From assembly GCF_003034965.1 (NCBI RefSeq), contig NZ_PZKE01000003.1, forward strand, positions 124,001 to 188,000: a stretch of DNA of 64,000 bases, written 5' to 3'. Position 1 is the stretch's first letter. Every line of letters starts with the position of its first letter. The notes under the pieces were generated by a model. It saw only the letters and a list, made by a program, of their open reading frames with translations, searched no databases and was not told the DNA's origin. The position numbers were made by a program, and so were the translations under genes. Below, piece after piece: positions 26,107 through 34,929 of the stretch. The DNA comes from Fuscovulum blasticum DSM 2131. GTDB lineage: Bacteria > Pseudomonadota > Alphaproteobacteria > Rhodobacterales > Rhodobacteraceae.

Positions 26107-27081
26107 TCAGGCATCGCGCGCTGCCAGCCGGGTTTCCGACAGGTGCAGCAACCCTTTTTGCAGCAGGATGAAGACCAGCAGCAACAGCCCGATCACGATC
26201 TTGGTCCACCACGAAGACAGCGTGCCGTCGAAGACGATGTAGGTCTGGATCAGCCCCATCGTCAGCACGCCCACCAGCGTGCCGAAGACATAGCCCGCGC
26301 CGCCGCTCAGCAGGGTGCCGCCGATGACCACCGCCGCGATGGCCGTCAGCTCGGTGCCCACGGTGGCCAGCGAATAGCCCGACCCGGTGTAGATGGAAAA
26401 GACAATGCCCGACAGCCCCGCCATCAGCCCGGAAAAGGCATAGACCAGCACCGTTGTCCGGCCCTGCCGCACGCCCATCAGTCGCGCCGTCTGTTCGCCG
26501 CCGCCCAAGGCATAGACCGAGGTGCCGAAGCGCGTTCTGTGCGCCACGATCATGCCAAGGACGAAGGTCAGCAGCATCAGCACCCCGATCAGCGTCAGCC
26601 GTCCCTTGCCCGGCATCAGCCAATAGGCGTTCTGCAGCGTCTGATAGAACGGATGCGCGATCGGAACCGAATCGATTGACAGCAGATAGGCCGCCCCGCG
26701 CGCCAGGAACATGCCCGCCAGCGTCACGATGAAGGCCGGCATCGCCAGCCGGTCGATCAGCCAGCCCATGCAGGCGCCATAGGCCGTGGTCAGCCCCAGC
26801 AGCAGCGCAAAGACCGGCAGCGGATGCAGGCCGGTGTCGCGCAGCATCACCGCGATGAAGACGCCCGAAAAGGCGATGACGGACCCGACCGAAAGGTCGA
26901 TGCCCCCCGACAGGATGACAAGGGTCATCCCGACCGCGACAATGCCCAGATAGGCGTTGTCGGTCAGCAGGTTGCCCAGAACCCGGGTTGACGCCATGTT
27001 GGGGAACTGCACCCAGCAGATCAGGCAGCCGGCCAGAAAGATCCCGATGGTCACGAACAGCGGCAATGTGCGGGTGTTCAT
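26107..27081 (-). CDS. yjfF: Galactofuranose-type ABC transporter permease YjfF
   Basis: A 324-residue permease of the RbsC/AraH family. VGMTLVILSGGIDLSVGSVIAFSGVF lies near residue 50 and GGTLLSGGAGYVFGTLVGVLTMG near residue 250. It matches the YjfF half of the E. coli galactofuranose importer. Its ATG (27081) overlaps the YtfT stop by 4 bases. It pairs with YtfT in the membrane and with YtfR as ATPase. Confidence 0.93.
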   Translation of the reverse strand: MNTRTLPLFVTIGIFLAGCLICWVQFPNMASTRVLGNLLTDNAYLGIVAVGMTLVILSGGIDLSVGSVIAFSGVFIAVMLRDTGLHPLPVFALLLGLTTAYGACMGWLIDRLAMPAFIVTLAGMFLARGAAYLLSIDSVPIAHPFYQTLQNAYWLMPGKGRLTLIGVLMLLTFVLGMIVAHRTRFGTSVYALGGGEQTARLMGVRQGRTTVLVYAFSGLMAGLSGIVFSIYTGSGYSLATVGTELTAIAAVVIGGTLLSGGAGYVFGTLVGVLTMGLIQTYIVFDGTLSSWWTKIVIGLLLLVFILLQKGLLHLSETRLAARDA

Positions 27082-28097
27082 GGCGTGCCTTTCCCTTCGG
27101 CTTCGCGCTTGCGGCGGGCCTCGTCGCGCCAGTAGCGCCATTCGGCCGCGATGCGCGGGGATTGCAGGACAAGGATCACCACCACCAGCACGGCCTTGAT
27201 GACAAGGTTGTATTCCGACGGGAACCCGGCCAGCCGGATGCCGATGGTGATGGTTTGGATGATCAGCGCCCCGATCACCGAGGCCGCGATCGAGAACCGC
27301 CCGCCCAGCAGGGAATTGCCGCCGATCACCACCGCCAGAATGGCATCCAGTTCCAGCCACAGACCGGCATTGTTGGCATCCGCGCCCCGGATGTCGGCGG
27401 TGACCACCAGCCCCGCCAGCGCCGCGCAGAAGCCCATCGCCATGTAGACGGCGATCAGCAGCACCACCGCGTTCACGCCCGCCAGCGCACTGGCGCGGCG
27501 ATTGATGCCGATGGATTCGACCAGCATCCCCAGCGCGGTGCGGCGCATGACCAGCGCGGTCAGCACCGCCAGCGCCAGCCACAGCCAGGCCGGGAAGGGC
27601 AGGCCCCAAAGCGTGCCCGAGCCGACAAAGGCAAAGGCCGGGTCGGTGAAGGTCAGGATGCGCCCTTCGGTGATCAGTTGCGCGATGCCGCGCCCGGCCG
27701 TCATCAGGATCAGCGTGGCGACGAAGGGCTGCACGCCCACAAGCGCCACCAGAACACCGTTCCACAGGCCCGCCAGCAAGCCCGCGCCGATGGCCAGCGC
27801 CAGCGCCACCGGCAGCCCGGTGCCGGCGCTGACGGCATAGGCCGCCACCGCGCCGCAGATCGCCATGGTGGCGCCGACCGACAGGTCGATGCCGCGCGTG
27901 GCGATGACCAGCGTCATGCCCACGGCCAGAATGGCCACCGGCGCGCTGCGTTTCAGCACGTCGATGGCCGGCCCCACCAGACGCCCGTCATTGACCGAAA
28001 CCGACAGGAACCCCGGATAGAACAGCGAGACCAGCCCCACCAGCGCGGCCAGTGCCAGCAGTTGCGGCGCGATGCGTTTCAGTGCCGTGCCCGTCAT
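27078..28097 (-). CDS. ytfT: Galactofuranose-type ABC transporter permease YtfT
   Basis: A 339-residue membrane permease of the same family with VGMTLVIATRGIDLSVGATMAICG near residue 70 and VVIGGNSLLGGRFSIAASVIGA near residue 260. Start and stop both overlap neighbours by 4 bases, making ytfR-ytfT-yjfF a tightly coupled translation unit. The assignment as YtfT rests on its order after ytfQ and ytfR and on its pairing with YjfF. Confidence 0.92.
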   Translation of the reverse strand: MTGTALKRIAPQLLALAALVGLVSLFYPGFLSVSVNDGRLVGPAIDVLKRSAPVAILAVGMTLVIATRGIDLSVGATMAICGAVAAYAVSAGTGLPVALALAIGAGLLAGLWNGVLVALVGVQPFVATLILMTAGRGIAQLITEGRILTFTDPAFAFVGSGTLWGLPFPAWLWLALAVLTALVMRRTALGMLVESIGINRRASALAGVNAVVLLIAVYMAMGFCAALAGLVVTADIRGADANNAGLWLELDAILAVVIGGNSLLGGRFSIAASVIGALIIQTITIGIRLAGFPSEYNLVIKAVLVVVILVLQSPRIAAEWRYWRDEARRKREAEGKGTP

Positions 28098-29593
28098 GCC
28101 GGTGCCCCTTCGGTGGCGGCAATCGCCCGCATGATGCCTTCGCCCGAAATCGCGGCCCCGGTCAGTTCGGCGACATGGCGGCGGTCGCGCAGCACGATCA
28201 CCCGGTTCGACACCGCCAGCAGTTCGTCCAGTTCGGATGAGATCACCAGGATCGACAGGCCCTGATCCACCAGGTCGTGAATCAGGTGCAGAATCTCGGC
28301 ATGGGCGCCCACGTCGATGCCGCGCGTCGGTTCGTCCAGGATCAGGAAGCGCGGGTTCATCGCCAGCCAGCGCGCCAGCACCGCCTTTTGCTGGTTGCCG
28401 CCCGACAGTTCACCGATGGGCTTTTCCTTGCCCGAGGTGCGGATGTCCAGCCGGCGGATATAGTCATCGGCCAGCCGGTTCTGTTCGGCCCGCGGAATGG
28501 GCCGCATCCAGCCGCGCCGCGCCTGAAGGCCAAGGAGGATGTTCTCGCGCAGCGACAGGTCGGCGACGATGCCGTCGGTCTTGCGGTCCTCGGGGGCAAA
28601 GCCGAAGCCGTGCCCGATGGCCGCGCGCGGACCCGGCAGGTCCAGCTTGCCGCTTTCATCGCGCGCCTCGCCCGTTTGTGCCGGGCGCAGGCCGAACAGC
28701 AGTTCGGCGCTTTCCGTCCGCCCCGAACCCAGAAGCCCGGCCAGACCGACCACCTCGCCCTTGCCGATGGTCAGGTCGAACGGTTCCACCACGCCCCGGC
28801 GGCCGATGCCGGTGAAACGCAGCATCTCTGGCCTTGGCCCCCGGTCGGGCGGCGGGTTGTGCAGCACCTCGTCGCGCAGGGTGCGGCCCAGCATGTGTTC
28901 GATCAGCGCCATCCGGTCCAGCGCGTCGGTCTCGGTCGTCACGACATGCCGGCCGTTGCGCAGCACCGTCACGCGGTCGCACAGGTCAAAGACCTGATCC
29001 AGAAAATGCGACACGAAGATGATGCCAAGGCCGCGGTCACGCAGCCCGCGCACCACCTTGAACAGCATCTGCACCTCGCGCGCGTCCAGGCTGGCGGTCG
29101 GTTCGTCCAGGATCAGCACCTTGCCCGACAGCGCCACCGCGCGGGCAATCGCCACGATCTGGCGCACCGCCACCGAATAGCTGCCCAGATCGCGGTCAAC
29201 GTCGATGTCCAGCCCGTATTCGGCCAGAAGGCGCCGCGCCTCGGCCCGCAGGCTGCGATGGTCGATCAGCCCGAAGCGGCGCGGTTCACGGCCGAACATC
29301 AGGTTCTGCGCCACGGTCAGGTTGGGCAGAAGGTTCACCTCCTGATAGACCGTGCCGATGCCCAGATCCTGCGCCTCGACCGTGGACGTGGGGGCGATCT
29401 CGGCGCCATCCAGCCGCACGGTGCCGGCGCTGCGCTGATAGGCGCCGGTCAGGCATTTGATCAGCGTGGACTTGCCCGCGCCGTTTTCGCCCAGAAGGGC
29501 GTGCACCTCACCGGCGCGCAGATCGAAATCCACACCGTCCAGCGCCCGGGTTCCCGGGAAGATCTTGGTCAGGGACCGGATCGAGAGCACCAT
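28094..29593 (-). CDS. ytfR: Galactofuranose-type ABC transporter ATPase YtfR
   Basis: A 499-residue double-domain ATPase of sugar importers. The first P-loop GENGAGKST is at about residue 36. The second domain has the degenerate P-loop LLGSGRTESAELLFG. Its signature is [16 protein letters not shown] and its Walker B region [16 protein letters not shown] near-perfect AGGAGGTG ribosome site 5-6 bases before the ATG at 29593 indicates strong initiation, although the gene follows a hairpin after ytfQ. Confidence 0.94.
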   Translation of the reverse strand: MVLSIRSLTKIFPGTRALDGVDFDLRAGEVHALLGENGAGKSTLIKCLTGAYQRSAGTVRLDGAEIAPTSTVEAQDLGIGTVYQEVNLLPNLTVAQNLMFGREPRRFGLIDHRSLRAEARRLLAEYGLDIDVDRDLGSYSVAVRQIVAIARAVALSGKVLILDEPTASLDAREVQMLFKVVRGLRDRGLGIIFVSHFLDQVFDLCDRVTVLRNGRHVVTTETDALDRMALIEHMLGRTLRDEVLHNPPPDRGPRPEMLRFTGIGRRGVVEPFDLTIGKGEVVGLAGLLGSGRTESAELLFGLRPAQTGEARDESGKLDLPGPRAAIGHGFGFAPEDRKTDGIVADLSLRENILLGLQARRGWMRPIPRAEQNRLADDYIRRLDIRTSGKEKPIGELSGGNQQKAVLARWLAMNPRFLILDEPTRGIDVGAHAEILHLIHDLVDQGLSILVISSELDELLAVSNRVIVLRDRRHVAELTGAAISGEGIMRAIAATEGAPA

Positions 29594-29628
29594 GCAACAC
29601 CTCCTTCTTCGGCGCCCCGGGGGGCGTC

Positions 29629-29658
29629 GGGTCCGGGCGGCCTGTGCCGCCCGGACCC
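29629..29658 (-). promoter_or_regulatory. GC-rich hairpin directly after ytfQ
   Basis: A perfect 13-base-pair stem (29629-29641 with 29646-29658, arm GGGTCCGGGCGGC) with a 4-base CTGT loop lies 16 bases past the ytfQ stop. There is no T-run. It is the longest of the five such structures in the window and sits between ytfQ and ytfR. Confidence 0.65.
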
Positions 29659-29674
29659 CGTTGCCGGTGTCGGA

Positions 29675-30634
29675 TCAGTAGCCCAGATCCTTGCGCGCCT
29701 CGTATTGCCCGGCCGGATCGTCGGCCTGGGTATACAGCTTCGATTCGGTCTGGATGAACTTCGGCGGTTCGGTGCCGTTCGCCCAGAACGCCTCAAGCGC
29801 GTCGAAGGCCGGGCCGGCCATGTTCGGCGTCAGTTCGACCGTGGCATTCGCCTCGCCATCGGCCATGGCCTTGAAGATGTCGGGCACCGCGTCGATCGAG
29901 ACGACAAGAATATCCTGGCCCGGCTTCAGCCCGGCTTCCTTGATCGCCTGGATCGCGCCGACCGCCATGTCGTCGTTATGGGCGTAAAGCGCGCAGATAT
30001 CCTTGCCGCCGTTTTCGGCCTGAAGGAAGCTTTCCATCACTTCCTTGCCCAGACTGCGGGTGAAGTCGCCGGTCTGGCTTTGCACGATCTTCAGGTTGTC
30101 ATGCCCGGCGATGCCCTTTTCAAAGCCGGTCTTGCGGTCGATGGCGGGCGAAGATCCGGTCGTGCCCTGCAGTTCCACGATGCGGCAATCCTTGTCGCCC
30201 ACCGTGGCCGCCAGCCACTGGCCGGCCACCTCGCCTTCATGCACAAGGTTCGATCCGACGGCGGTCAGATACAGCGACGGGTCGCTGTCCACCATCCGGT
30301 CCAGCAGAACGACCGGAATCTCGGCCTCCTTCGCCTCTTGCAGCACGGCATCCCAGCCGGTTGCCACCACCGGCGCGATCAGGATCGCATCCACACCCTG
30401 CGCGATGAAGGACCGCATCGCCGCGATCTGGTTTTCCTGCTTCTGCTGCGCATCCGAGAACTGAAGCTGGTAGCCGCGCTCCTCGGCCTGCTTCTTGGTC
30501 AGCGTGGTTTCCGCCGCCCGCCAGCCGGATTCCGATCCGATCTGCGAAAAGCCGATCACCTTGCCGTCGGCAAGGGCCATTCCGGCCGAAACGGCAAAGG
30601 CCGCCGTGGTCAACATCAAGGTCTTGAACATCAT
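29675..30634 (-). CDS. ytfQ: Galactofuranose-type ABC transporter binding protein YtfQ
   Basis: A 319-residue periplasmic sugar-binding protein (RbsB fold). After a 22-residue signal peptide (ending ALA-DG) it reads VIGFSQIGSESGWRAAE, then DAQQKQENQIAAMRSF, APVVATGWDAVL, GDFTRSLGKEVMESF and VELTPNMAGPAFDALE. These run closely parallel to E. coli YtfQ, which binds galactofuranose and in relatives arabinofuranose. Two adjacent ATGs (30634, 30631) follow GGAGG; the first has the better spacing. The preceding gap of 100 bases contains a 7-base-pair hairpin (30685-30705). Confidence 0.94.
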   Translation of the reverse strand: MMFKTLMLTTAAFAVSAGMALADGKVIGFSQIGSESGWRAAETTLTKKQAEERGYQLQFSDAQQKQENQIAAMRSFIAQGVDAILIAPVVATGWDAVLQEAKEAEIPVVLLDRMVDSDPSLYLTAVGSNLVHEGEVAGQWLAATVGDKDCRIVELQGTTGSSPAIDRKTGFEKGIAGHDNLKIVQSQTGDFTRSLGKEVMESFLQAENGGKDICALYAHNDDMAVGAIQAIKEAGLKPGQDILVVSIDAVPDIFKAMADGEANATVELTPNMAGPAFDALEAFWANGTEPPKFIQTESKLYTQADDPAGQYEARKDLGY

Positions 30635-30734
30635 CGTCTCCTCCCTCGGGTGAAAATGCCGGCTCCTCCTGCCGGGGGTCGTGACCGGGGCGAACGGTGC
30701 CCCGGCGGTGGTTTCTGCAACCGGCGGTTCCTGT

Positions 30735-32249
30735 TCAGGTCCGCAGGTCGTCGGGCAACAGCGCGTCGGGCAGGTTCTGGTAGCAGACCGGGCGCAGGAA
30801 GCGCCGGATCGCCAGGGTTCCCACACTGGTCGCACCGAAATTCGTGCTGGCCGGGAAGGGGCCGCCATGCACCATGGCATCGGCCACCTCGACCCCGGTC
30901 GGCCAGCCGTTCGCCAGCAGACGGCCCGCCTTGCGTTCCAGCACCGGAGCCAGACGCGCGGCCAGCGCCATATCGCCGCCGTCCAGATGCAGCGTTGCCG
31001 TCAACTGTCCCTCCAGCGCGCGGGCAAGGGCCAGCATCTCATCGCCATCGCGCGCGGTCACGATCAGGCCCACCGGCCCGAACACCTCATGCGCCAGCGC
31101 GGGTTTGGCCAGGAACTCGGCCGCCGTTACCCGCAGCAGCGCCGCCCGCGCCTTGCGCCCCGCCGTGCCGCCGGCCACCAGAACACCGGCCCCTTCTCCG
31201 GCCATGACCTTGGCCCCGCGCGCATAGGCGGCAGCGATGCCGTCGGTCAGCATGGTCTGTTCGGCCACGGCTTCCGCCGCCGCCTGCGCGGCGGTGACGA
31301 AGGTTTCGGCGTCCGGCCCTTCGGTCAGGATCAGCAATCCGGGGTTGGTGCAGAACTGCCCCGCGCCCAGGGTCAGGCTGCCCACCCAGCCCTGCGCCAG
31401 CGCCGCCCCGCGCGCCGCCAGCGCGGCGGGCAGCAGGAAGGTCGGGTTGATCGACCCCAGCTCGCCAAAGAAGGGAATCGGCTCTGGCCGCGCGGCGCAC
31501 AGGTCGAACAGCGCCTTGCCGCCGTGATAGCTGCCGGTAAAGCCCACCGCGCGGATCAGCGGATGCGTCACCAGCGCCGTGCCGGTCTCGTTCGTGTTGC
31601 CGTGGATCATCGAGAACACGCCCGCCGGCATGTCGCAGCGGGTGATCGCGGCCAGCACCGCCTCGGCCACCACCTCGGATGTGCCGGGATGCGCGGGATG
31701 GCCCTTGACCACGACCGGACAGCCCGCCGCCAGCGCCGAGGCCGTGTCGCCACCCGCCACCGAAAAGGCCAGCGGGAAGTTCGACGCGCCGAACACCGCC
31801 ACCGGCCCGACCGGGCGCTGCATCATCCGCAGGTCGGGGCGGGGCAGGGGGGCGCGGTCGGGCAGCGCCGGATCATGGCGGCGGTCCAGATAATCGCCCT
31901 TGCGGATATGCGCCGCGAACAGCCGCAACTGCCCTGTGGTGCGCCCGCGTTCGCCTTGCAGCCGCGCTTCGGGCAGGCTGCTTTCCTGCATGGCAATCTC
32001 GGTCAGCACGGCCCCGCGCGCCTCGATCTCATCGGCGATGGCCTCAAGGAAGGCCGCCCGTTCCTTGCGCGCGGTCCAGCCATAGGCCCAGAACGCCGCT
32101 TCCGCCGCCGCGCAGGCGCGGTCCACCAGACCGGCATCGCCCGCGCTGAAGGAATGGCTGTCGCCAAAGGCGGGGGACGAGGCGAAGCGCGCCTCGGTGG
32201 CGATCCAGTCGCCCGCGATCAGATGCTTGCCGTGGGGGGTAAAGGTCAT
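30735..32249 (-). CDS. 2,5-dioxovalerate (2-oxoglutarate semialdehyde) dehydrogenase
   Basis: A 504-residue aldehyde dehydrogenase of the KGSADH branch, which oxidises 2-oxoglutarate semialdehyde to 2-oxoglutarate, the last step of oxidative pentose and hexarate pathways. Characteristic segments are FGASNFPLAFSVAGGDTASA (the nucleotide region), FTGSYHGGKAL, the general-base FGELGSINP and the nucleophile in LGAGQFCTNPG. It is one of four catabolic genes running leftward from gguC, and it ends 100 bases before ytfQ. Confidence 0.92.
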   Translation of the reverse strand: MTFTPHGKHLIAGDWIATEARFASSPAFGDSHSFSAGDAGLVDRACAAAEAAFWAYGWTARKERAAFLEAIADEIEARGAVLTEIAMQESSLPEARLQGERGRTTGQLRLFAAHIRKGDYLDRRHDPALPDRAPLPRPDLRMMQRPVGPVAVFGASNFPLAFSVAGGDTASALAAGCPVVVKGHPAHPGTSEVVAEAVLAAITRCDMPAGVFSMIHGNTNETGTALVTHPLIRAVGFTGSYHGGKALFDLCAARPEPIPFFGELGSINPTFLLPAALAARGAALAQGWVGSLTLGAGQFCTNPGLLILTEGPDAETFVTAAQAAAEAVAEQTMLTDGIAAAYARGAKVMAGEGAGVLVAGGTAGRKARAALLRVTAAEFLAKPALAHEVFGPVGLIVTARDGDEMLALARALEGQLTATLHLDGGDMALAARLAPVLERKAGRLLANGWPTGVEVADAMVHGGPFPASTNFGATSVGTLAIRRFLRPVCYQNLPDALLPDDLRT

Positions 32250-32258
32250 GGCCAGCTC

Positions 32259-33179
32259 TCAGAAGTCAAAGGGATCGGTCAGGATGCGGCGGCCCAGCGT
32301 CAGCGCGTCGGCCACATGCACCATCGGCGCAAGGTCCACCTCGCGGGCCCCGGCCTGCACCAGTTCGGTCATGCGGGCATAAAGGGCGGGGTATTCGCCC
32401 ATGATGCTGGCCTGCCCGGCAGCGGGTTGCCCGTCGATTTCCAGCACATTGCCGCCCATCCGCAGCGCCAGGACGCCCCGGTCGGTTTCCACCTCGATGT
32501 CCCAGGTCTGCGGCCCGGTCTGGCGCCAGTCGAAATCGGCGGTGACATTGCCCGAAAACGCCAGCCGCGCCGCGATGGGGGTTTGCCGGTTGGCGGGAAA
32601 CTCCAGCTCGGCCCCGGTCAGATGCACCGGCTGCGGCAGGATATGGGTCAGGATCGACAGCGCGTTGATGCCGGGATCGAACACCCCCATCCCGCCGGGT
32701 TCAAACACCCAGTCCTGGCCGGGGTGCCATTTCCGCACATCCTCGCGCCAGGTGATATGGGCGCGGCGGATCACCTTGTCGGTCAGCCAGTCGCGCGCCG
32801 GCTGCACCGCATGGGCCATGCGGCTGTGCCAGGTGGTGTACAGCGTCAGCCCACGGGCCGCCGCCAGCCGTTCCAGCTCCTGCACCTCGGCCAGCGTGGC
32901 GCCGGGCGGCTTTTCCAGCATCACATGCCGGCCCTGCAACAGCGCCGTCTCGGCATAGGCAAAACGCGGCACCGGCGGCAGGCACAGCGAGACGACCGGC
33001 ACGTCGGGGCGTTCGGCCAGAAAGGCCGCGAAATCTGTATAGGCCGGCACGCCGTCCACCGCGCCCTTGCGGCTGATCGTGGCGGCCAGCGTCCAGTCCG
33101 GGCTGGCGGCAATGGCCGGAACGTGCTGGTCCAGCGCGATCTTGCCAATGCCCACAAGGGCGATGTTGCGCGCGGCCAT
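32259..33179 (-). CDS. Gfo/Idh/MocA oxidoreductase, L-arabinose/D-galactose 1-dehydrogenase type
   Basis: A 306-residue NAD(P)-dependent sugar dehydrogenase with Rossmann motif VGIGKIALDQHVPA at residues 7-20 and the catalytic EKPPGATLAEV (family EKP motif) near residue 85. It resembles the Gal/AraA-type enzymes that oxidise C1 of L-arabinose or D-galactose to the lactone. Its ATG shares one base with the stop of the arabinonate dehydratase gene. The sugar specificity is inferred from the neighbouring dehydratase; related enzymes often accept both sugars. Confidence 0.87.
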   Translation of the reverse strand: MAARNIALVGIGKIALDQHVPAIAASPDWTLAATISRKGAVDGVPAYTDFAAFLAERPDVPVVSLCLPPVPRFAYAETALLQGRHVMLEKPPGATLAEVQELERLAAARGLTLYTTWHSRMAHAVQPARDWLTDKVIRRAHITWREDVRKWHPGQDWVFEPGGMGVFDPGINALSILTHILPQPVHLTGAELEFPANRQTPIAARLAFSGNVTADFDWRQTGPQTWDIEVETDRGVLALRMGGNVLEIDGQPAAGQASIMGEYPALYARMTELVQAGAREVDLAPMVHVADALTLGRRILTDPFDF

Positions 33180-34921
33180 CAGTGGGAATCCCGGCCCACC
33201 GGCGCACCACGGCACCCCTTCAGGAAATCAAGGTCGGCCCCGGTATCGGCGCCCTGCACATGCTTCTGGTGCAACCAGGCGTAGCCGCTTTCGTATTGTT
33301 CGTGCAGCGGTTTCCAGGCCGCCAGCCGCGCGGCCAGCTCCGCCTCGGGAATGTCCAGGTGCAGGCGGCGGTTCGGCACGTCCAGCTCGATCATGTCGCC
33401 ATCGCGCACCACCGCCAGCGGGCCGCCCGCCGCGGCCTCGGGGCTAGTGTGCAGCACCACCGTGCCATAGGCGGTGCCCGACATGCGCGCGTCAGAGATG
33501 CGCACCATATCGGTGATGCCCTTGCGCAGAACCTTGGGCGGCAGGCCCATGTTGCCCACCTCGGCCATGCCGGGATAGCCCTTCGGGCCGCAGTTCTTCA
33601 TAACCATCACGCAGGTCTCGTCGATGTCGAGCGCCTCGTCGTTGATCCTGGCCTTGTAGTCGTCGATGTCCTCGAACACGACCGCGCGGCCGCGATGCAC
33701 CAGCAGATGCGGGCTGGCCGCCGAAGGTTTCAGCACCGCGCCCTTCGGGGCCAGATTGCCCTTGACCACCACGATGCCGCCCGATTGCGCCAGCGCCTTT
33801 TCGGCGGGCAGGATCACGTCTTCATTGTGGTTGGTCACATCCTTGACCTGATCCCACATCGACTGCCCCGAGACGGTCAGCGCGTCCTTGTGCAGAAGGC
33901 CCGCCTCGCCCAGCCGCTTGATCACCACCGGCAGGCCGCCGGCATAGAAGAACTCTTCCATCAGGTATTTGCCCGAGGGCATCAGGTTCACCACGGTGGG
34001 CACGTCGCGGCCGCAGCGGTCCCAGTCGTCCAGCGTCAGGTCCACGCCGACGCGGCCGGCGATGGCCAGCAGGTGAATCACCGCATTGGTGCTGCCGCCG
34101 ATGGCCGCATTGGTACGGATGGCGTTTTCGAACGCCGCCTTCACCATCACGTCCGAGGGTTTCAGATCGTCCTTCACCATCTGCACGATACGGCGGCCCG
34201 ACATCTGGGCCATCACGCGGCGGCGGCTGTCCACCGCCGGAATGGCGGCATTGCCCGACAGCGCCATTCCCAGCGCCTCGGCCATGCTGGCCATGGTGCT
34301 GGCGGTGCCCATGGTGTTGCACGACCCCGCGCTGCGGCTCATGCTCGCCTCGGCCTCGGCGAATTCCTCCTGCGTCATCTCGCCGGCCTTCACCGCCTCG
34401 CTGAATTTCCACAGATGCGTGCCGGAGCCGACCCGTTCGCCCTTGAAATAGCCGTTCAGCATCGGGCCGCCGGTCACCACGATCGACGGCAGGTCGGTTG
34501 ATCCGGCGGCCATCAGCAGGCTGGGCGTGGTCTTGTCGCAGCCCACCAGCAGCACGCAGCCATCCATCGGCTGGCCGCGCATCTGTTCTTCCACCGACAT
34601 GGCCGCCAGGTTGCGGAACATCATCGCGGTGGGGCGGAAGGCGCTTTCGCTGGTGGAAAACGCCGGCACTTCCACCGGGAAGCCGCCCGCCTCATACACG
34701 CCGCGCTTCACGAATTCGGCCAGCACGTTCAGATGCGCGTTGCAGGGCGTCAGTTCCGACCAGGTGTTCAGGATGCCGATCACCGGCCGCCCGTCGAACA
34801 TGTCATGCGGAAAGCCCTGATTCTTCATCCAGCCGCGGTGATAGATCTGGTCGCGGCCATTGCCGCCGAACCATTCCTGAGAACGCAGACGGCGGGGCCA
34901 GGGGGCGGGCGTGAAGGTCAT
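33179..34921 (-). CDS. L-arabinonate dehydratase (IlvD/Edd family)
   Basis: A 580-residue dehydratase nearly collinear with the characterised Rhizobium leguminosarum L-arabinonate dehydratase. It removes water from L-arabinonate to give 2-dehydro-3-deoxy-L-arabinonate. The [2Fe-2S] ligands are C60 (LTPCNAH), C128 (VGCDKTT) and C201 (AGSCNTMG), with the substrate/Mg stretch MSGTAYGTVVLH near residue 480. The C-terminal HVQGADTGADLDFLKGCRG is typical of this subgroup. It follows gguC by 8 bases. Confidence 0.94.
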   Translation of the reverse strand: MTFTPAPWPRRLRSQEWFGGNGRDQIYHRGWMKNQGFPHDMFDGRPVIGILNTWSELTPCNAHLNVLAEFVKRGVYEAGGFPVEVPAFSTSESAFRPTAMMFRNLAAMSVEEQMRGQPMDGCVLLVGCDKTTPSLLMAAGSTDLPSIVVTGGPMLNGYFKGERVGSGTHLWKFSEAVKAGEMTQEEFAEAEASMSRSAGSCNTMGTASTMASMAEALGMALSGNAAIPAVDSRRRVMAQMSGRRIVQMVKDDLKPSDVMVKAAFENAIRTNAAIGGSTNAVIHLLAIAGRVGVDLTLDDWDRCGRDVPTVVNLMPSGKYLMEEFFYAGGLPVVIKRLGEAGLLHKDALTVSGQSMWDQVKDVTNHNEDVILPAEKALAQSGGIVVVKGNLAPKGAVLKPSAASPHLLVHRGRAVVFEDIDDYKARINDEALDIDETCVMVMKNCGPKGYPGMAEVGNMGLPPKVLRKGITDMVRISDARMSGTAYGTVVLHTSPEAAAGGPLAVVRDGDMIELDVPNRRLHLDIPEAELAARLAAWKPLHEQYESGYAWLHQKHVQGADTGADLDFLKGCRGAPVGRDSH

Positions 34922-34929
34922 GGCGTCCT

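Noticed and set aside
30685-30705. 7-base-pair hairpin between KGSADH and ytfQ as an operon terminator
   Set aside because: The stem (CCGGGGC/GCCCCGG) is short for this G+C content and has no T-run, so operon separation here cannot be claimed.
28277-31207. 976-codon open frame on the plus strand across ytfR-ytfQ
   Set aside because: Antisense to ytfR, ytfQ and KGSADH, which all have clear catalytic motifs; the translation has no family features.
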